DNA of 64,000 nt. Origin: Clostridia bacterium (GTDB lineage Bacteria; Bacillota; Clostridia; Peptostreptococcales; Anaerovoracaceae). Below, piece by piece: positions 51,155-61,000 of the stretch (within the stretch, counting starts at the first letter, position 1; the number at the start of each line of letters is the position of its first letter). The stretch is from contig CAJTER010000006.1 of the NCBI GenBank assembly GCA_910575405.1, positions 1 to 64,000 on the forward strand, read 5' to 3'. The translations under genes and the position numbers were made by a program. The notes under the pieces are model-generated. The model saw only the letters and a program-made list of their open reading frames with translations. It made no database searches and was not told where the DNA came from.

Positions 51155-53140
51155 TTACTCTTCCTCTGCGGCCTCTGGCGCTTCCTCTTCTGTAGGAGCT
51201 TCTTCTGCTTCTACAGGCTCGTCCGCTTCATCCAGAGTTTCTTTGATGCTCAGGCTGATTCTTCTTCTTTCCTGATCGATTTCCAGAATCTTAGCAGAAA
51301 CTTCCTGGCCTACTGTAAGCTCGTCCGCAATATTTCCAACTCTCTTATGAGCAACCTCGGAAATATGTACCAAGCCGTCAAGTCCCGGTTCCAATTCGAC
51401 GAATGCACCGTATTCCTTAATCTGAACAACCTTGCCCTTTACGACCTGTCCAATTTGATAGGTTTCGTTAATTACGCTCCAAGGTTCCGGCTGGTTCTGC
51501 TTGAGACCAAGAGAAATCTTACCCTTTTCTGCGTTCATGGAAAGTACTTTGACACGAATCTTGTCGCCAATGCTGAGAACCTCCTGCGGGTGCTTCAGCT
51601 TGCCCCAGGAAATTTCAGAAATGTGCAGCAGTCCATCAATTCCGCCGATGTCAACAAACGCACCGTAATCCGTAAAGCGCATTACCGTACCTTCTACAAC
51701 ATCATCCACATTCAGGCCTTCCCAGATTTCCGCAATTCTCTTGTTCTTCTCTTCGTTGAGATACATTTTATGAGAAAATACAGCCTTTCCTCTTCTCTGA
51801 TCCACTCTGGATACTTTTACAGGCAGAACCTGTCCTACAAATTCCTCGGCATTTTCCACATAACGGTCGGAAAGCTGAGAAAGAGGGATAAATCCAGCAA
51901 CCTCTTTGTAAGCTGCAATTACGCCTCCGTTAACAGGTCTAACAACTTTAATTTCGATATCAGATTTATCTTCAAGCGCCTGGTTGATTTCATCCCAGTG
52001 TTCACTTACTTCCAGCTTTTTCTTAGACAGCAGTATGCTTCCATCGCCGTCATCTGTCTTTACAACTTTTGCCTGAATTTCATCGCCTTCGTGATATAAG
52101 TCAGTTAGCTTTTGATCTCCTTCCAGTGTAATTTCATCCGATGGAATAATCCCATCCTTTTTGCAGCCGAGGTTTACGATGATCTCTTTATCTGTAACCT
52201 GGTGTATTTTCCCTGTTACGATCTCTCCTCCGCGCGGCAGCCTTAAGGACTTTTCGATTTCATCCATTAAAGCATCCATTGAATTCATTTCATTGTGTTC
52301 AAGTGTGTTTTCACTCATGTTGGCAATAACCTCCTTAATTAAGCATTCAGGCGTCGAAGCGCCCGCTGCTACTCCTATTCTATTACATTTTTCAACTTCT
52401 TTCAATGGTAAATCTGCTATATTTTCAACAAAATAGGTATTTGTGCAATATTTTTTTGAAATATCGTAAAGTTTTTTTGTATTTGAGCTTTTTGAGTCCC
52501 CCAGCACCAACATCAGCTCCACTTTTTCAGCCGTTTCTCTGCAGCTCTTTTGTCTTTTTTCTGTAGCATTGCAAATCGTATTGTTGATGGAAATATGCTT
52601 TCCATTTTTCTGAAAGACCTCCAGAACTTCATCAAATGTATGTTTTTGAATGGTAGTCTGGGCCACAATAAATAAATTATCCTGGGAAATGGACTCTGCT
52701 TCCTGCCGGCAGGAAACAATAAATGCAGAATCACCGCACCACCCGTTGATGCCCCTGACTTCAGGATGTCTTTTATCTCCTACAATAACAATATTCATCC
52801 CCCGCTCTCTGGCGCTTCTGACTAAGTCATGTATACGCGCTACAAAAGGGCAGGTAGCATCTACCAGCCTCAAATCCCGCTTTTCTGCAGCTTCATAAAA
52901 CCACTGTCCTTCTCCATGGGAACGAATAATAACTACAGCGCCTGGCTCTGCATCTATGGGGCTTTCTATTACCTTGATTCCTTTTTGTTCCAGGTTATCT
53001 GTCACCAGTTTGTTATGGATCAGCGGGCCGCAGGAATAAATCACGCCCGTGCTTTGTGCTGCCGCCTGTTCCGCTTTTTCAATCGCCTGTTTTACTCCAA
53101 AACAGAATCCGCAATAATCAGCCCTTATGATTTCTTTCAT
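51155..53140 (-). CDS. ispH: IspH fused to ribosomal protein S1
   Basis: The 661-residue protein joins two functions. Residues 1-280 are 4-hydroxy-3-methylbut-2-enyl diphosphate reductase, last step of the MEP isoprenoid pathway, with iron-sulfur cysteines in YCGFCFGVKQA, DATCPFV and a third near NTICNAT. Residues about 295-640 are four S1 RNA-binding domains (DYGAFVDIGGIDGLLHISEI, EYGAFVELEPGLDGLVHISE), ending in an acidic tail. This fusion is a known feature of clostridia and supports the class assignment. Its start overlaps the end of rarA by 23 bases. Confidence 0.95.
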   Translation of the reverse strand: MKEIIRADYCGFCFGVKQAIEKAEQAAAQSTGVIYSCGPLIHNKLVTDNLEQKGIKVIESPIDAEPGAVVIIRSHGEGQWFYEAAEKRDLRLVDATCPFVARIHDLVRSARERGMNIVIVGDKRHPEVRGINGWCGDSAFIVSCRQEAESISQDNLFIVAQTTIQKHTFDEVLEVFQKNGKHISINNTICNATEKRQKSCRETAEKVELMLVLGDSKSSNTKKLYDISKKYCTNTYFVENIADLPLKEVEKCNRIGVAAGASTPECLIKEVIANMSENTLEHNEMNSMDALMDEIEKSLRLPRGGEIVTGKIHQVTDKEIIVNLGCKKDGIIPSDEITLEGDQKLTDLYHEGDEIQAKVVKTDDGDGSILLSKKKLEVSEHWDEINQALEDKSDIEIKVVRPVNGGVIAAYKEVAGFIPLSQLSDRYVENAEEFVGQVLPVKVSRVDQRRGKAVFSHKMYLNEEKNKRIAEIWEGLNVDDVVEGTVMRFTDYGAFVDIGGIDGLLHISEISWGKLKHPQEVLSIGDKIRVKVLSMNAEKGKISLGLKQNQPEPWSVINETYQIGQVVKGKVVQIKEYGAFVELEPGLDGLVHISEVAHKRVGNIADELTVGQEVSAKILEIDQERRRISLSIKETLDEADEPVEAEEAPTEEEAPEAAEEE

Positions 53141-54410
53141 CGATCTTTTTCAGCTCCTCAAGATATTTTTTAAAGGAGGATTCGCTCCCGTTTTCCGTAG
53201 GATGATAGTACTGCACATGTTCTTTGTACAGGTTGTCCGGCAGGTACTGCTGCGTTACATATCCGCCATACGCATGGGGATATTGATACCCGATTCCATG
53301 CCCCCGCTTGGCTGCTCCGCTGTAATGGGAATCCTTTAAGTGCGGTGGAACATCGTCGATTTTTTTCGTGCGCAAATCCGCCTGAGCATTGGACAGCGCC
53401 ATACAGGCAGCATTTGATTTTGGGCAGGAAGCCATGAGAACGACTGCCTGGGCAAGATTGATCTGCGCCTCGGGAAGCCCTACCATGAGAGCTGCCTGGA
53501 CACAGGCTGTCACAATAGTAATTGCGCTTGGATACGCCATGCCCACATCTTCACTTGCCATGACAAGAAGCCGCCTGCCGATCATCTGTATATCGCCGCC
53601 GCCCTCTAAAAGACGGGCCAGATAATGGACCGCCGCGTTGGGATCGCTTCCTCGAACAGACTTTTGCAGGGCTGACAGTAAATTGTATTTATCTTCACTT
53701 TTATCGTAAAAAGTCGTCTGACGCTGCATCGCCTCTCCGACAATAGATTCATCGAGGACCCTGCCTTCACTGAGGTTGTCCACAATAAAACCCAGGGTAT
53801 CCAGTGCCACCCTGGCATCCCCTGTGCTCATTTCCGCTAAAATCCTCAGCGCCTGTTCTTCATAAACGATATTCAATCCGCCAAAGCCTTTTACCTGATC
53901 CGTTAAAGTCCTTTTGAGCAGCCCTACCAGATCATCGGTACTTAATCTATGGAATTCATAAATATTACGTACTCTGCTCCTAACCGCGTTGTTGATTGCA
54001 AAATAAGGGTTCTCCGTTGTGCTGCCAATAAAACGGATTACACCTTCTTCCAGTGCTTTCAGAAGGGAGTCTTGCTGAAGCTTATTCCACCTGTGAAACT
54101 CATCCACATATACATACGTTGTCTCCTTCTGCAGTCCGAAAAAACGAGTCTTTGCATTCTCAATAATTTCCTTCAGTTCTTTTGTACCTGTCGTAGACGC
54201 GTTTATTTCTATAAAATCCGCATCCATTTCTTTTGCTACGATTCTGGCCAAAGTAGTCTTCCCCGTTCCTGAAGGCCCGAAAAAAATAGCCGAATCAAAG
54301 GTTTTGTTTTTAATCGCATTATATAACAGAGATCCTTTATACATAAAATGGCCCTGTCCTGCGAACTCTTCCAGATTATCCGGTCTCATCCTGGTGGATA
54401 AAGGTATCAT
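53118..54410 (-). CDS. rarA: Replication-associated recombination protein RarA
   Basis: The 430-residue AAA+ ATPase acts at stalled forks, related to clamp loaders. Visible parts are Walker A FFGPSGTGKTTLAR, sensor and arginine-finger segments near GSTTENPYFAIN, and the C-terminal tetramer domain with KKIDDVPPHLKDSHYSGA. Length is normal. The ATG follows TTTGGAGAAGTAATT. It is coupled to ispH-rpsA downstream. Confidence 0.94.
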   Translation of the reverse strand: MIPLSTRMRPDNLEEFAGQGHFMYKGSLLYNAIKNKTFDSAIFFGPSGTGKTTLARIVAKEMDADFIEINASTTGTKELKEIIENAKTRFFGLQKETTYVYVDEFHRWNKLQQDSLLKALEEGVIRFIGSTTENPYFAINNAVRSRVRNIYEFHRLSTDDLVGLLKRTLTDQVKGFGGLNIVYEEQALRILAEMSTGDARVALDTLGFIVDNLSEGRVLDESIVGEAMQRQTTFYDKSEDKYNLLSALQKSVRGSDPNAAVHYLARLLEGGGDIQMIGRRLLVMASEDVGMAYPSAITIVTACVQAALMVGLPEAQINLAQAVVLMASCPKSNAACMALSNAQADLRTKKIDDVPPHLKDSHYSGAAKRGHGIGYQYPHAYGGYVTQQYLPDNLYKEHVQYYHPTENGSESSFKKYLEELKKIDERNHKG

Positions 54411-54431
54411 AATTACTTCTCCAAAATTAAA

Positions 54432-55022
54432 TTATGTTTCTACAGTCGTAACAAAGGCCCCTATTGACTCGTCAAGGCCGCTGAGGTGCGCCTTTGCTTC
54501 TTCTTTTGTATCGAACAGCTTTCCAATTATCTTATACGCTCCATCTTTCTGTACAATTTTAGCTTTAATCCCGGAGCTGTTCAGTTGTTTCAGACTCTTT
54601 TTTGCCGCGGCCTCAGTTGAATAGCTTCCAAACTGCAGAGCATACCCTGCTGTCTGCTTTACTTCTGCCTGATCCTCCAGCACTTTTTGGGAAGGAACCG
54701 CAGTTTCTGATTCTCCCGATTCCCTGGTCTCCATTGTTGTTGTTTCCGTCGCCTCTGTCTGAGAAGATTTTTTTACGGAAGCTGGATCCGATGATTCCAT
54801 TTTTTTATCAGCGGCTTCTGTTTTACTGTCTGCTCCAGGCCTCAGCTGTTCCAACACGTTGAGCTCTGCCGGCTCATAGCCCAAAAGCGGATAGACAACG
54901 TATTTGGCAGTCAGATAGCCTGCGCAGACAGACAAACAGATTATCACAAGAACAGGCATAATGCTGCTCTGCATAGTTCTGCCCTGATAGGCTGATGGCC
55001 TTCTTCTTCTCTTTCGGTTCAT
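54432..55022 (-). CDS. SPOR-domain membrane protein
   Basis: The 196-residue protein has a basic start, one membrane span (about 20-45), a Ser/Thr/Glu-rich linker of about 70 residues outside the cell and a C-terminal SPOR domain (about 125-195, YALQFGSYSTEAAAKKSLKQ). SPOR domains bind denuded septal peptidoglycan, so a role at the division or sporulation septum is likely. AGGGGAGAGGAA precedes the ATG. It stands 21 bases before rarA. Confidence 0.85.
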   Translation of the reverse strand: MNRKRRRRPSAYQGRTMQSSIMPVLVIICLSVCAGYLTAKYVVYPLLGYEPAELNVLEQLRPGADSKTEAADKKMESSDPASVKKSSQTEATETTTMETRESGESETAVPSQKVLEDQAEVKQTAGYALQFGSYSTEAAAKKSLKQLNSSGIKAKIVQKDGAYKIIGKLFDTKEEAKAHLSGLDESIGAFVTTVET

Positions 55023-55108
55023 TTCCTCTCCCCTTTTCTGTTGCTTTATATAAGTTTATTACTTGTACAGAAAAAATAGACCAGATAAAAGGAAAAGGTT
55101 CTCAGTCC

Positions 55109-56413
55109 CTATTTTGTCAAGGACTCTTCCTGTAATTGATCGAATTTGGCCATACATTCATCTACAGATGATCCATTTAGCAAATCCCGCACAATCAAAC
55201 AAATATTGCCCCACTGCTCTACGTTCATACTTGCATTGGAGCCCAACACATACGTTCCTTCGTTGATTTTATCGTTAAGTGGTTTTAATGCCTGAGTACA
55301 GTCAACCTCTACGTTTTTAGATGGTGAAATAACCTGATTAATCTCCGTATAAATCTGAAGCGCTTCATCGGAAAGCATGATATCCATTACCTGCATGGCA
55401 TCTTCACGGTTTTCTGCCTCCTTGCCGATCCCATAACCGGACATAGATATAACAGGCATTTGACCAAGATCACTTGGAAAGCCGATTACCTGCATATTAA
55501 AATCCACATTACCATAGGCAGTCTCTGCATTTGCAGCTCCCCAATACGCCATAACGATCGGTGTCTTCTGCGCCAAAAAGTCAGGTCCTTCTCCATCAAT
55601 AGCCTCATAGGTATAGGCTGCTTTTGCATCAATATAGCCTTTATCCATCAATGTCTTCAGGTATTCAAAACCCGGACGCATATAATCGCTCAGCTTTGCC
55701 TTTCCACTGTTCAGAGCCTCAATTTCCGCCTCTGTGTTGCCTTTATTATACATTTCTGCATATCCCTGAGCAAGGACAAAGCATTCTAACCACCAGCGAT
55801 TGGCTCCAATAGGTGTTTTTATACCGTTTTTCTTGAAGACTGCACAGCACTTGAGCAGTTCCTCCGGCGTATTTGGCAGCTTCAGCTTATATTTGCGAAA
55901 CATATCTTTGTTTACGAACAAGCCGTAAGCTACCACTTCCTGAGGAATTGCCACCAGCTTCCCATCTACTGTGTTTGCTGTTTTGACAACTTCTCTTAAA
56001 TTCTTGGCGCTGTCCAATCCGGATAAATCGGTCAGCATCCCCTCCATACCTGCTTTCTGGATCACATCTGGATTCAGAAGGTAAAAATCATCCATATTGT
56101 GCCTCAGTCGATCCATGGTTACATCATCGTACGTTTTATCCTGATAATCCTCTGCCATGTAGGTTCTGTAATCTACCAGCAGATCTAACTGTTTCTCCGC
56201 CATCATAACCGTCTTTTCCTGTGCTGTCATTGATGCATTCTCAGCATTGGGGTTTGCTCTGCTCATTGGCCCAAAAAGGTTTATTGTCTTTTTATTATCA
56301 TCATTACTATTTGCTACATTAATATCCGCATCTTGCTGCCCGCAGGATACCATAGCTGTCAGCATAGAGCCTGCCAGCAAAATAGCACATAGTTTTTTAA
56401 TGCTCTTTTTCAT
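55109..56413 (-). CDS. Extracellular solute-binding lipoprotein
   Basis: The 434-residue protein has a lipoprotein signal with cysteine near residue 24 (MVSCG) and a type-1 (sugar-like) solute-binding fold with two lobes (TVDGKLVAIPQEVVAYGLFV, MAYWGAANAETAYG). No ABC permease or ATPase genes are near. Its ATG lies inside the 3' end of the hybrid kinase gene (17-base overlap), so it is translated together with the kinase. This suggests a binding protein that presents a ligand to the kinase's outer domain rather than a transporter part. The ligand is unknown. Confidence 0.85.
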   Translation of the reverse strand: MKKSIKKLCAILLAGSMLTAMVSCGQQDADINVANSNDDNKKTINLFGPMSRANPNAENASMTAQEKTVMMAEKQLDLLVDYRTYMAEDYQDKTYDDVTMDRLRHNMDDFYLLNPDVIQKAGMEGMLTDLSGLDSAKNLREVVKTANTVDGKLVAIPQEVVAYGLFVNKDMFRKYKLKLPNTPEELLKCCAVFKKNGIKTPIGANRWWLECFVLAQGYAEMYNKGNTEAEIEALNSGKAKLSDYMRPGFEYLKTLMDKGYIDAKAAYTYEAIDGEGPDFLAQKTPIVMAYWGAANAETAYGNVDFNMQVIGFPSDLGQMPVISMSGYGIGKEAENREDAMQVMDIMLSDEALQIYTEINQVISPSKNVEVDCTQALKPLNDKINEGTYVLGSNASMNVEQWGNICLIVRDLLNGSSVDECMAKFDQLQEESLTK

Positions 56414-59039
56414 TTTTCATTCCTTTCTCTCTAAAATATGGTTTCACCGTTTTCTTTAGTATATCCATATCAACCGGTTTTGCCACATGAGCGCTCATCC
56501 CTGCATTTATGGCTTCCTTCACATCTTCTGCAAAAGCATTAGCTGTCATTGCAATAATCGGTATCGTCCTGGCGTCCTCACGATCCAGCGCCCTGATAGC
56601 CTTTGTCGCTTCGTAACCGTTCATTACCGACATTTGAACATCCATAAAAATTGCATCAAACTCTCTTGGTAATGCCTTTTCAAACCGCTCTACTGCAAGC
56701 TTGCCGTTTACCTCCAGTTCACAAGTTGCCCCCTCTATATCGAACAATTCTATCAGGATTTCTGCATTGATTTCATTGTCTTCTACCACAAGGAAGTTTC
56801 TTCCTTCAAGCTCTGCAATCTCTGTACTTCCGGTCAGTTGATGTTCGCCATTTCGCTCTGCATAGACAGAAAGAAGCTTTTCTTTCAATGCAGAAACAAA
56901 GAACGGTTTCTGGAGAAGCCCATCTACACCCTCAAGGCCGGCTTCATCCTGTACTTCTCCCCAGTCATACGCAGTCAGCAGGAGAATCGGCACATGCGCT
57001 GAATCTGAGGCCGGATCCTGCTCCTGCCCAGCTGCCCTGGTTTGTTTGACCATTTCATTGAGGCTGGCACCCACCGTATTCCAATCCAGTAAAATCACAT
57101 TATAGGGATTCCCCTGCTCATGTGCGCGATCGATACGCTCAAATGCCTCTGCGCTGTCAAACGCTGTGTCAATCTGAACACCGCAGCCTTCCATTGAGCT
57201 GCAAATATTTTTACAGTTATCCTCCTCATCTACTGCTAAAATCCGCAGGATATTATTTCGAGTCCAGAAATGTTCATCTTCCTCTTTGTCCTGAATGCGA
57301 AGCTCCAGTTCAACCGTGAAAAGACTTCCCTGATCCACCTGACTGGAAACCTCTATGGTTCCTCCCATAAGCTCTACAATACTTTTTGTAATGGCCATGC
57401 CAAGTCCAGTCCCCTGAACCTTGTTGGTCGTACTGTTTTCCGCCCTGGTAAATGCATCAAAAATCACTTCCAGATATTCAGGCGTCATGCCGTAGCCATT
57501 ATCCTCTACTTCAATCCGGATATGCTCATACTGACGTGAACGCTGCTTCAGGCCAATGATGCGCAGCCAGATATTCCCACCCTCCGGTGTATACTTTACA
57601 GCATTGGAAAGAAGGTTAATCAAAATCTGATTAATTCTTGTCTCATCGCCGATCAATTCCTCATGTTTGATGCCTGTAACAGAAATATCAAAGCTCTGTC
57701 TCTTTTCTTTTGCAGCCGGCCGGATGATGGCATCTATAGAGGAAATCATCTTATCCAGCGCGAATTTGTCAAGTGTAAGTACCGTTTTTCCACTCTCGAT
57801 CTTGGAAACATCAAGTACATCATTGATAAGACTCAGCAGATGCCGGCCGGATGTGGTAATTTTTTTTGTGTACTCACTTACTTTACCTGGGTTATCTACA
57901 TCCTTTTCCAGCAAAGTCGCAAAGCCTAAAATCGCATTCATTGGAGTTCGAATGTCATGAGACATATTAGAAAGAAACGTTGTTTTAGAAGTATTTGCAA
58001 TCTGTGCTGCCTGCAATGCTTCTGACAGCTGTTTGTTGTAAATCTCCCGCTCTGCTTCTCTTTCTTTTCTCAAGCGATTCTGCTGACGTTCCGTGAGGAA
58101 ATATACGGTGCAGCAAATCAAGAATGCAATCAGCATGACTGCCACAACAATAAAAATGTTTTGATTGACAGCGCGGCCCTCCTGCTGAACCGCTTCTGTA
58201 GGTACATATCCTACCAGGTACAAGCTTCCTTCATTAAGCGCCCACATATAAATCAGAGATTCCTTTTTCATAATCTCATGGTAAAACATAATGTTTTCAC
58301 CTTTTGTCAGGGATACAGCGATTCCTTCCTGCAGTTTTTGCTCACTGATATTGTTTGCATGGTAAAAGTCCTTCAGATTCAAACGGCCTGCCACCCGATC
58401 CTCCATGCCTTTTGGCCTTAATACGAATCGTTGGCTTTCTGTATCCATAATATATAGAATGGCACTGTTGTTATAAAAGCTGTCGGGAAGTGCCTCATCA
58501 AAGGAGTCGTAAATGTATTCCACATAAAGTTCTGCAATTTTTCTGCTGTCCTTCAAAATCGGACACTTTATGGTGTAAGCCCAGGTACCCATGCTATTTA
58601 TATAAGAAGTGGAAACGGGCAGTCCCTCTGCAGTAAGCCCAGCAGAAAAATCCAGGTCATCTGCGGAAAATACATCGCCCGTATTTGATATACCTTCCTC
58701 TTTCCCGGCTAATATAACCGACATTTTTACCATCGTATTATTATTCTGATAATTCCGAATAAACTCCTCTGGGTTTTCTGTAGTCGCAATCTCCTCTGCA
58801 ATAAGTTTCTGGAATTCCGCCTCCTTTTTTAACAGAGTCTCTACTGTACTCTTAAGCAGTTCCAGACTTTCACTTAAATTGCCGATTGCTGAAGATGACA
58901 TTTCTGCGGAAATCCTCCTTGCAACGGAAAAGACAACTCCGCCTAAAATGCAAAAGACCAATATAATGGTGATAATAAAAGTTTTTCTACTTCTCTCCAT
59001 TTTAGTTGATAACCTTTTCAATAATAGAAACAGCCTCAC
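56397..59039 (-). CDS. Hybrid histidine kinase with two receiver domains
   Basis: The 880-residue protein has a membrane span (about 22-42), a large outer sensor domain of dCACHE-like size (about 45-285), a second span (about 292-312), a coiled coil, a phosphoacceptor helix with His361 in SNMSHDIRTPMNAILGF, an ATPase domain (NLLSNAVKYTPEGGN) and two receiver domains. The first (from about 600) keeps Asp652 but has an atypical acidic pair; the second has Asp800 in IFMDVQMSVMNGYEA. No output domain is present, so signals leave by phosphotransfer or protein contact. GTG 59039 has GGAG nearby; ATG 59000 is an alternative start. It overlaps the lipoprotein gene that follows. Confidence 0.9.
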   Translation of the reverse strand: MRLFLLLKRLSTKMERSRKTFIITIILVFCILGGVVFSVARRISAEMSSSAIGNLSESLELLKSTVETLLKKEAEFQKLIAEEIATTENPEEFIRNYQNNNTMVKMSVILAGKEEGISNTGDVFSADDLDFSAGLTAEGLPVSTSYINSMGTWAYTIKCPILKDSRKIAELYVEYIYDSFDEALPDSFYNNSAILYIMDTESQRFVLRPKGMEDRVAGRLNLKDFYHANNISEQKLQEGIAVSLTKGENIMFYHEIMKKESLIYMWALNEGSLYLVGYVPTEAVQQEGRAVNQNIFIVVAVMLIAFLICCTVYFLTERQQNRLRKEREAEREIYNKQLSEALQAAQIANTSKTTFLSNMSHDIRTPMNAILGFATLLEKDVDNPGKVSEYTKKITTSGRHLLSLINDVLDVSKIESGKTVLTLDKFALDKMISSIDAIIRPAAKEKRQSFDISVTGIKHEELIGDETRINQILINLLSNAVKYTPEGGNIWLRIIGLKQRSRQYEHIRIEVEDNGYGMTPEYLEVIFDAFTRAENSTTNKVQGTGLGMAITKSIVELMGGTIEVSSQVDQGSLFTVELELRIQDKEEDEHFWTRNNILRILAVDEEDNCKNICSSMEGCGVQIDTAFDSAEAFERIDRAHEQGNPYNVILLDWNTVGASLNEMVKQTRAAGQEQDPASDSAHVPILLLTAYDWGEVQDEAGLEGVDGLLQKPFFVSALKEKLLSVYAERNGEHQLTGSTEIAELEGRNFLVVEDNEINAEILIELFDIEGATCELEVNGKLAVERFEKALPREFDAIFMDVQMSVMNGYEATKAIRALDREDARTIPIIAMTANAFAEDVKEAINAGMSAHVAKPVDMDILKKTVKPYFREKGMKNEKEH

Positions 59040-59129
59040 TGCAGCTCCGCTGTTTCAGATATAAAATTCCATTTTTGATTATACCATTCCCCTATTGGAA
59101 AGTCAAAAAAATACCTCTTGAAATCTAAC

Positions 59130-59182
59130 AAAAAAGGCAGTACAACACCTCATTTTCCATGCTGCGTCATACCGCCTTTTAT
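59130..59182. terminator. Terminator after the APC permease gene
   Basis: AAAAAAGGCAGTA and TACCGCCTTTT arms flank a loop of about 27 bases. On the minus strand a T-run follows, ending the permease transcript upstream of the kinase gene. Confidence 0.65.
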
Positions 59183-59209
59183 TATATGTTTATACGTTCC
59201 AGACCTTAA

Positions 59210-60940
59210 TCAATCATCAAAGAAAGATTCATGTTTTTCTTCATTCAGATATTTATTCATAAGCTCATCAATATCCACATTATCATCAGGTACTGGCTTA
59301 TCCTTTTTGTTTCCAACGATTGCGGCAATGATACCGATAATAATCGCAGCAAGCCCTGCCCATTTCAAAATCTGGAGAACTTGTGGAATCATATCTCCCA
59401 TCATATCATAATCATCCGGTCCCCATTCGCCGTAGTCGATTTCATACCATTTGAGCCAGAACTGACCCAGGAATGCCATAGCGCCAGCCAGAATCAGATA
59501 TACGCCAATTCGCACCGTATCTCCTGCTGCAAGCTTCGTTTTTGGATTGCACGGATAACGGTTTGGATCGTTTTTTGACAGCCCGCCGTAGAGTTTTTTG
59601 AAAATAACATAGGCTACCGGGCCTGTAGCCGTTGCAATAAGCCCCATTACCAAATAGTCTGTTCCATTAATGAGAAGGGCAATAATCGCAATAACGATTG
59701 GAAACCCCGCATAGAAAATCAGTCCTATGTTTCCTCCCGGCATAACGAAAAGGCCTCTTTTTTTCCGTTCTTCTATTGGCAGTTTTTTGCGAAGCTTTAT
59801 GACAGCCAAAGGCAAAATGATATAAAGAGCCAGCATAAAGACAACTTCCATGCTTACCAATGTCGTAAAATCAGACTGGGCAAGGATCAATGTAACAACT
59901 GCCAGGGACAGGATACCTACATAAGGTACGCCTCTCTTTGTGCTTACTTTCACCAGGAATTGCGGACAAAGGTTGTCATCAGCAAGCACAAAGAATCCTC
60001 TTGAGCCAGATGCCAGATAAGTATTAAAAATCGCACATTGGGAAACAATTGCTATTATCAGGAATATATAGCCCCATGCTGTTCCAAGATTTGCAGTCAA
60101 TACTGTAGCATAGCCCATGGTTTCTCCTGTAAATCCTCCATCTGTAGCCCAGTTTTCCCAGCTTCCTTCTGGGAGAGATGCAAGGCCGCCCAGTGTAGGA
60201 AGTACATAGGTCAGCGCAACAAGCGGCATGGCAATCATCAGACCTTTTGGAATAACCTGAGGATTCTTTACTTCCCCCGCCATATTGGAAATACATTCGT
60301 ATCCGCAGTACATCCATACGCAGATGCAGATTCCGCCGCCAACGCCGTCAATTAAGGAGTAATCCTCTGGCATAAACGGATCCATCGGGTTCGTATTCCA
60401 GTTGAGGAGCCCTACGATAGCAACTAGTGCAAAGGCCAGTACGATTAAAATGGAAAGTATTGTACTTACTTTTCCAACTTCTTTCAATCCCATCAGATTA
60501 ATAATAGTAAAAATTAAAATCATTCCGATCTTCAGCGCATGGCTCGCAACTGTTGACATTGGGATCATCTGGCTCACATATCCAGCTACAAGGGCAACAT
60601 ATACACCGTTTGTAATATAGGTGGAAACAGTTCCCCACCAGCCTGCCTGAAAGCCCCAGAATTCGCCGAATGCCTCTTTTACCCAAACGTATACGCCGCC
60701 TTCCGATGGAAGCACGGAACCGCATTCTGCTACCAGGTTGCTGATTGGATATGCCCATATAATGGGAAAAAGAATCAGCAGCACTAGGGTCATTCCCGGA
60801 CCTGCTTCCGGTATCATTTCTTCAATACCAAAAGCGCCTGCCGCAACCAGGCAGTACAGCATAAATACAATACCTGATACTTTGATGTCATGCTTTTTCA
60901 GAGCTGCAACACCCTGAGTTTGTGTTTGATTCTGACTCAT
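59210..60940 (-). CDS. APC-family amino-acid permease
   Basis: The 576-residue membrane protein has about twelve to fourteen spans with APC features: unwound span 1 near LYCLVAAGAFGIEEMIPEAG and CGSVLPSEGGVYVWVKEAFG. It has an extra two spans near the C-terminus and an acidic tail, as in the GABA/glutamate antiporter-like subgroup. Substrate is unknown. It follows the saccharopine-dehydrogenase-like gene by 60 bases, behind AAAGGAGGTGCTGAT, so both depend on the same glycine-type riboswitch leader; glycine or a compound linked to it is therefore a candidate substrate. Confidence 0.88.
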   Translation of the reverse strand: MSQNQTQTQGVAALKKHDIKVSGIVFMLYCLVAAGAFGIEEMIPEAGPGMTLVLLILFPIIWAYPISNLVAECGSVLPSEGGVYVWVKEAFGEFWGFQAGWWGTVSTYITNGVYVALVAGYVSQMIPMSTVASHALKIGMILIFTIINLMGLKEVGKVSTILSILIVLAFALVAIVGLLNWNTNPMDPFMPEDYSLIDGVGGGICICVWMYCGYECISNMAGEVKNPQVIPKGLMIAMPLVALTYVLPTLGGLASLPEGSWENWATDGGFTGETMGYATVLTANLGTAWGYIFLIIAIVSQCAIFNTYLASGSRGFFVLADDNLCPQFLVKVSTKRGVPYVGILSLAVVTLILAQSDFTTLVSMEVVFMLALYIILPLAVIKLRKKLPIEERKKRGLFVMPGGNIGLIFYAGFPIVIAIIALLINGTDYLVMGLIATATGPVAYVIFKKLYGGLSKNDPNRYPCNPKTKLAAGDTVRIGVYLILAGAMAFLGQFWLKWYEIDYGEWGPDDYDMMGDMIPQVLQILKWAGLAAIIIGIIAAIVGNKKDKPVPDDNVDIDELMNKYLNEEKHESFFDD

Positions 60941-61000
60941 ATCAGCACCTCCTTTAAAAATCAGCTATGGAGCCGGAGCAGACCCCATAGCTGTAATGCA

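Noticed and set aside
51347-52099. 250-codon plus-strand frame
   Set aside because: It is antisense to the S1 domains of the ispH-rpsA gene and has no start signal.
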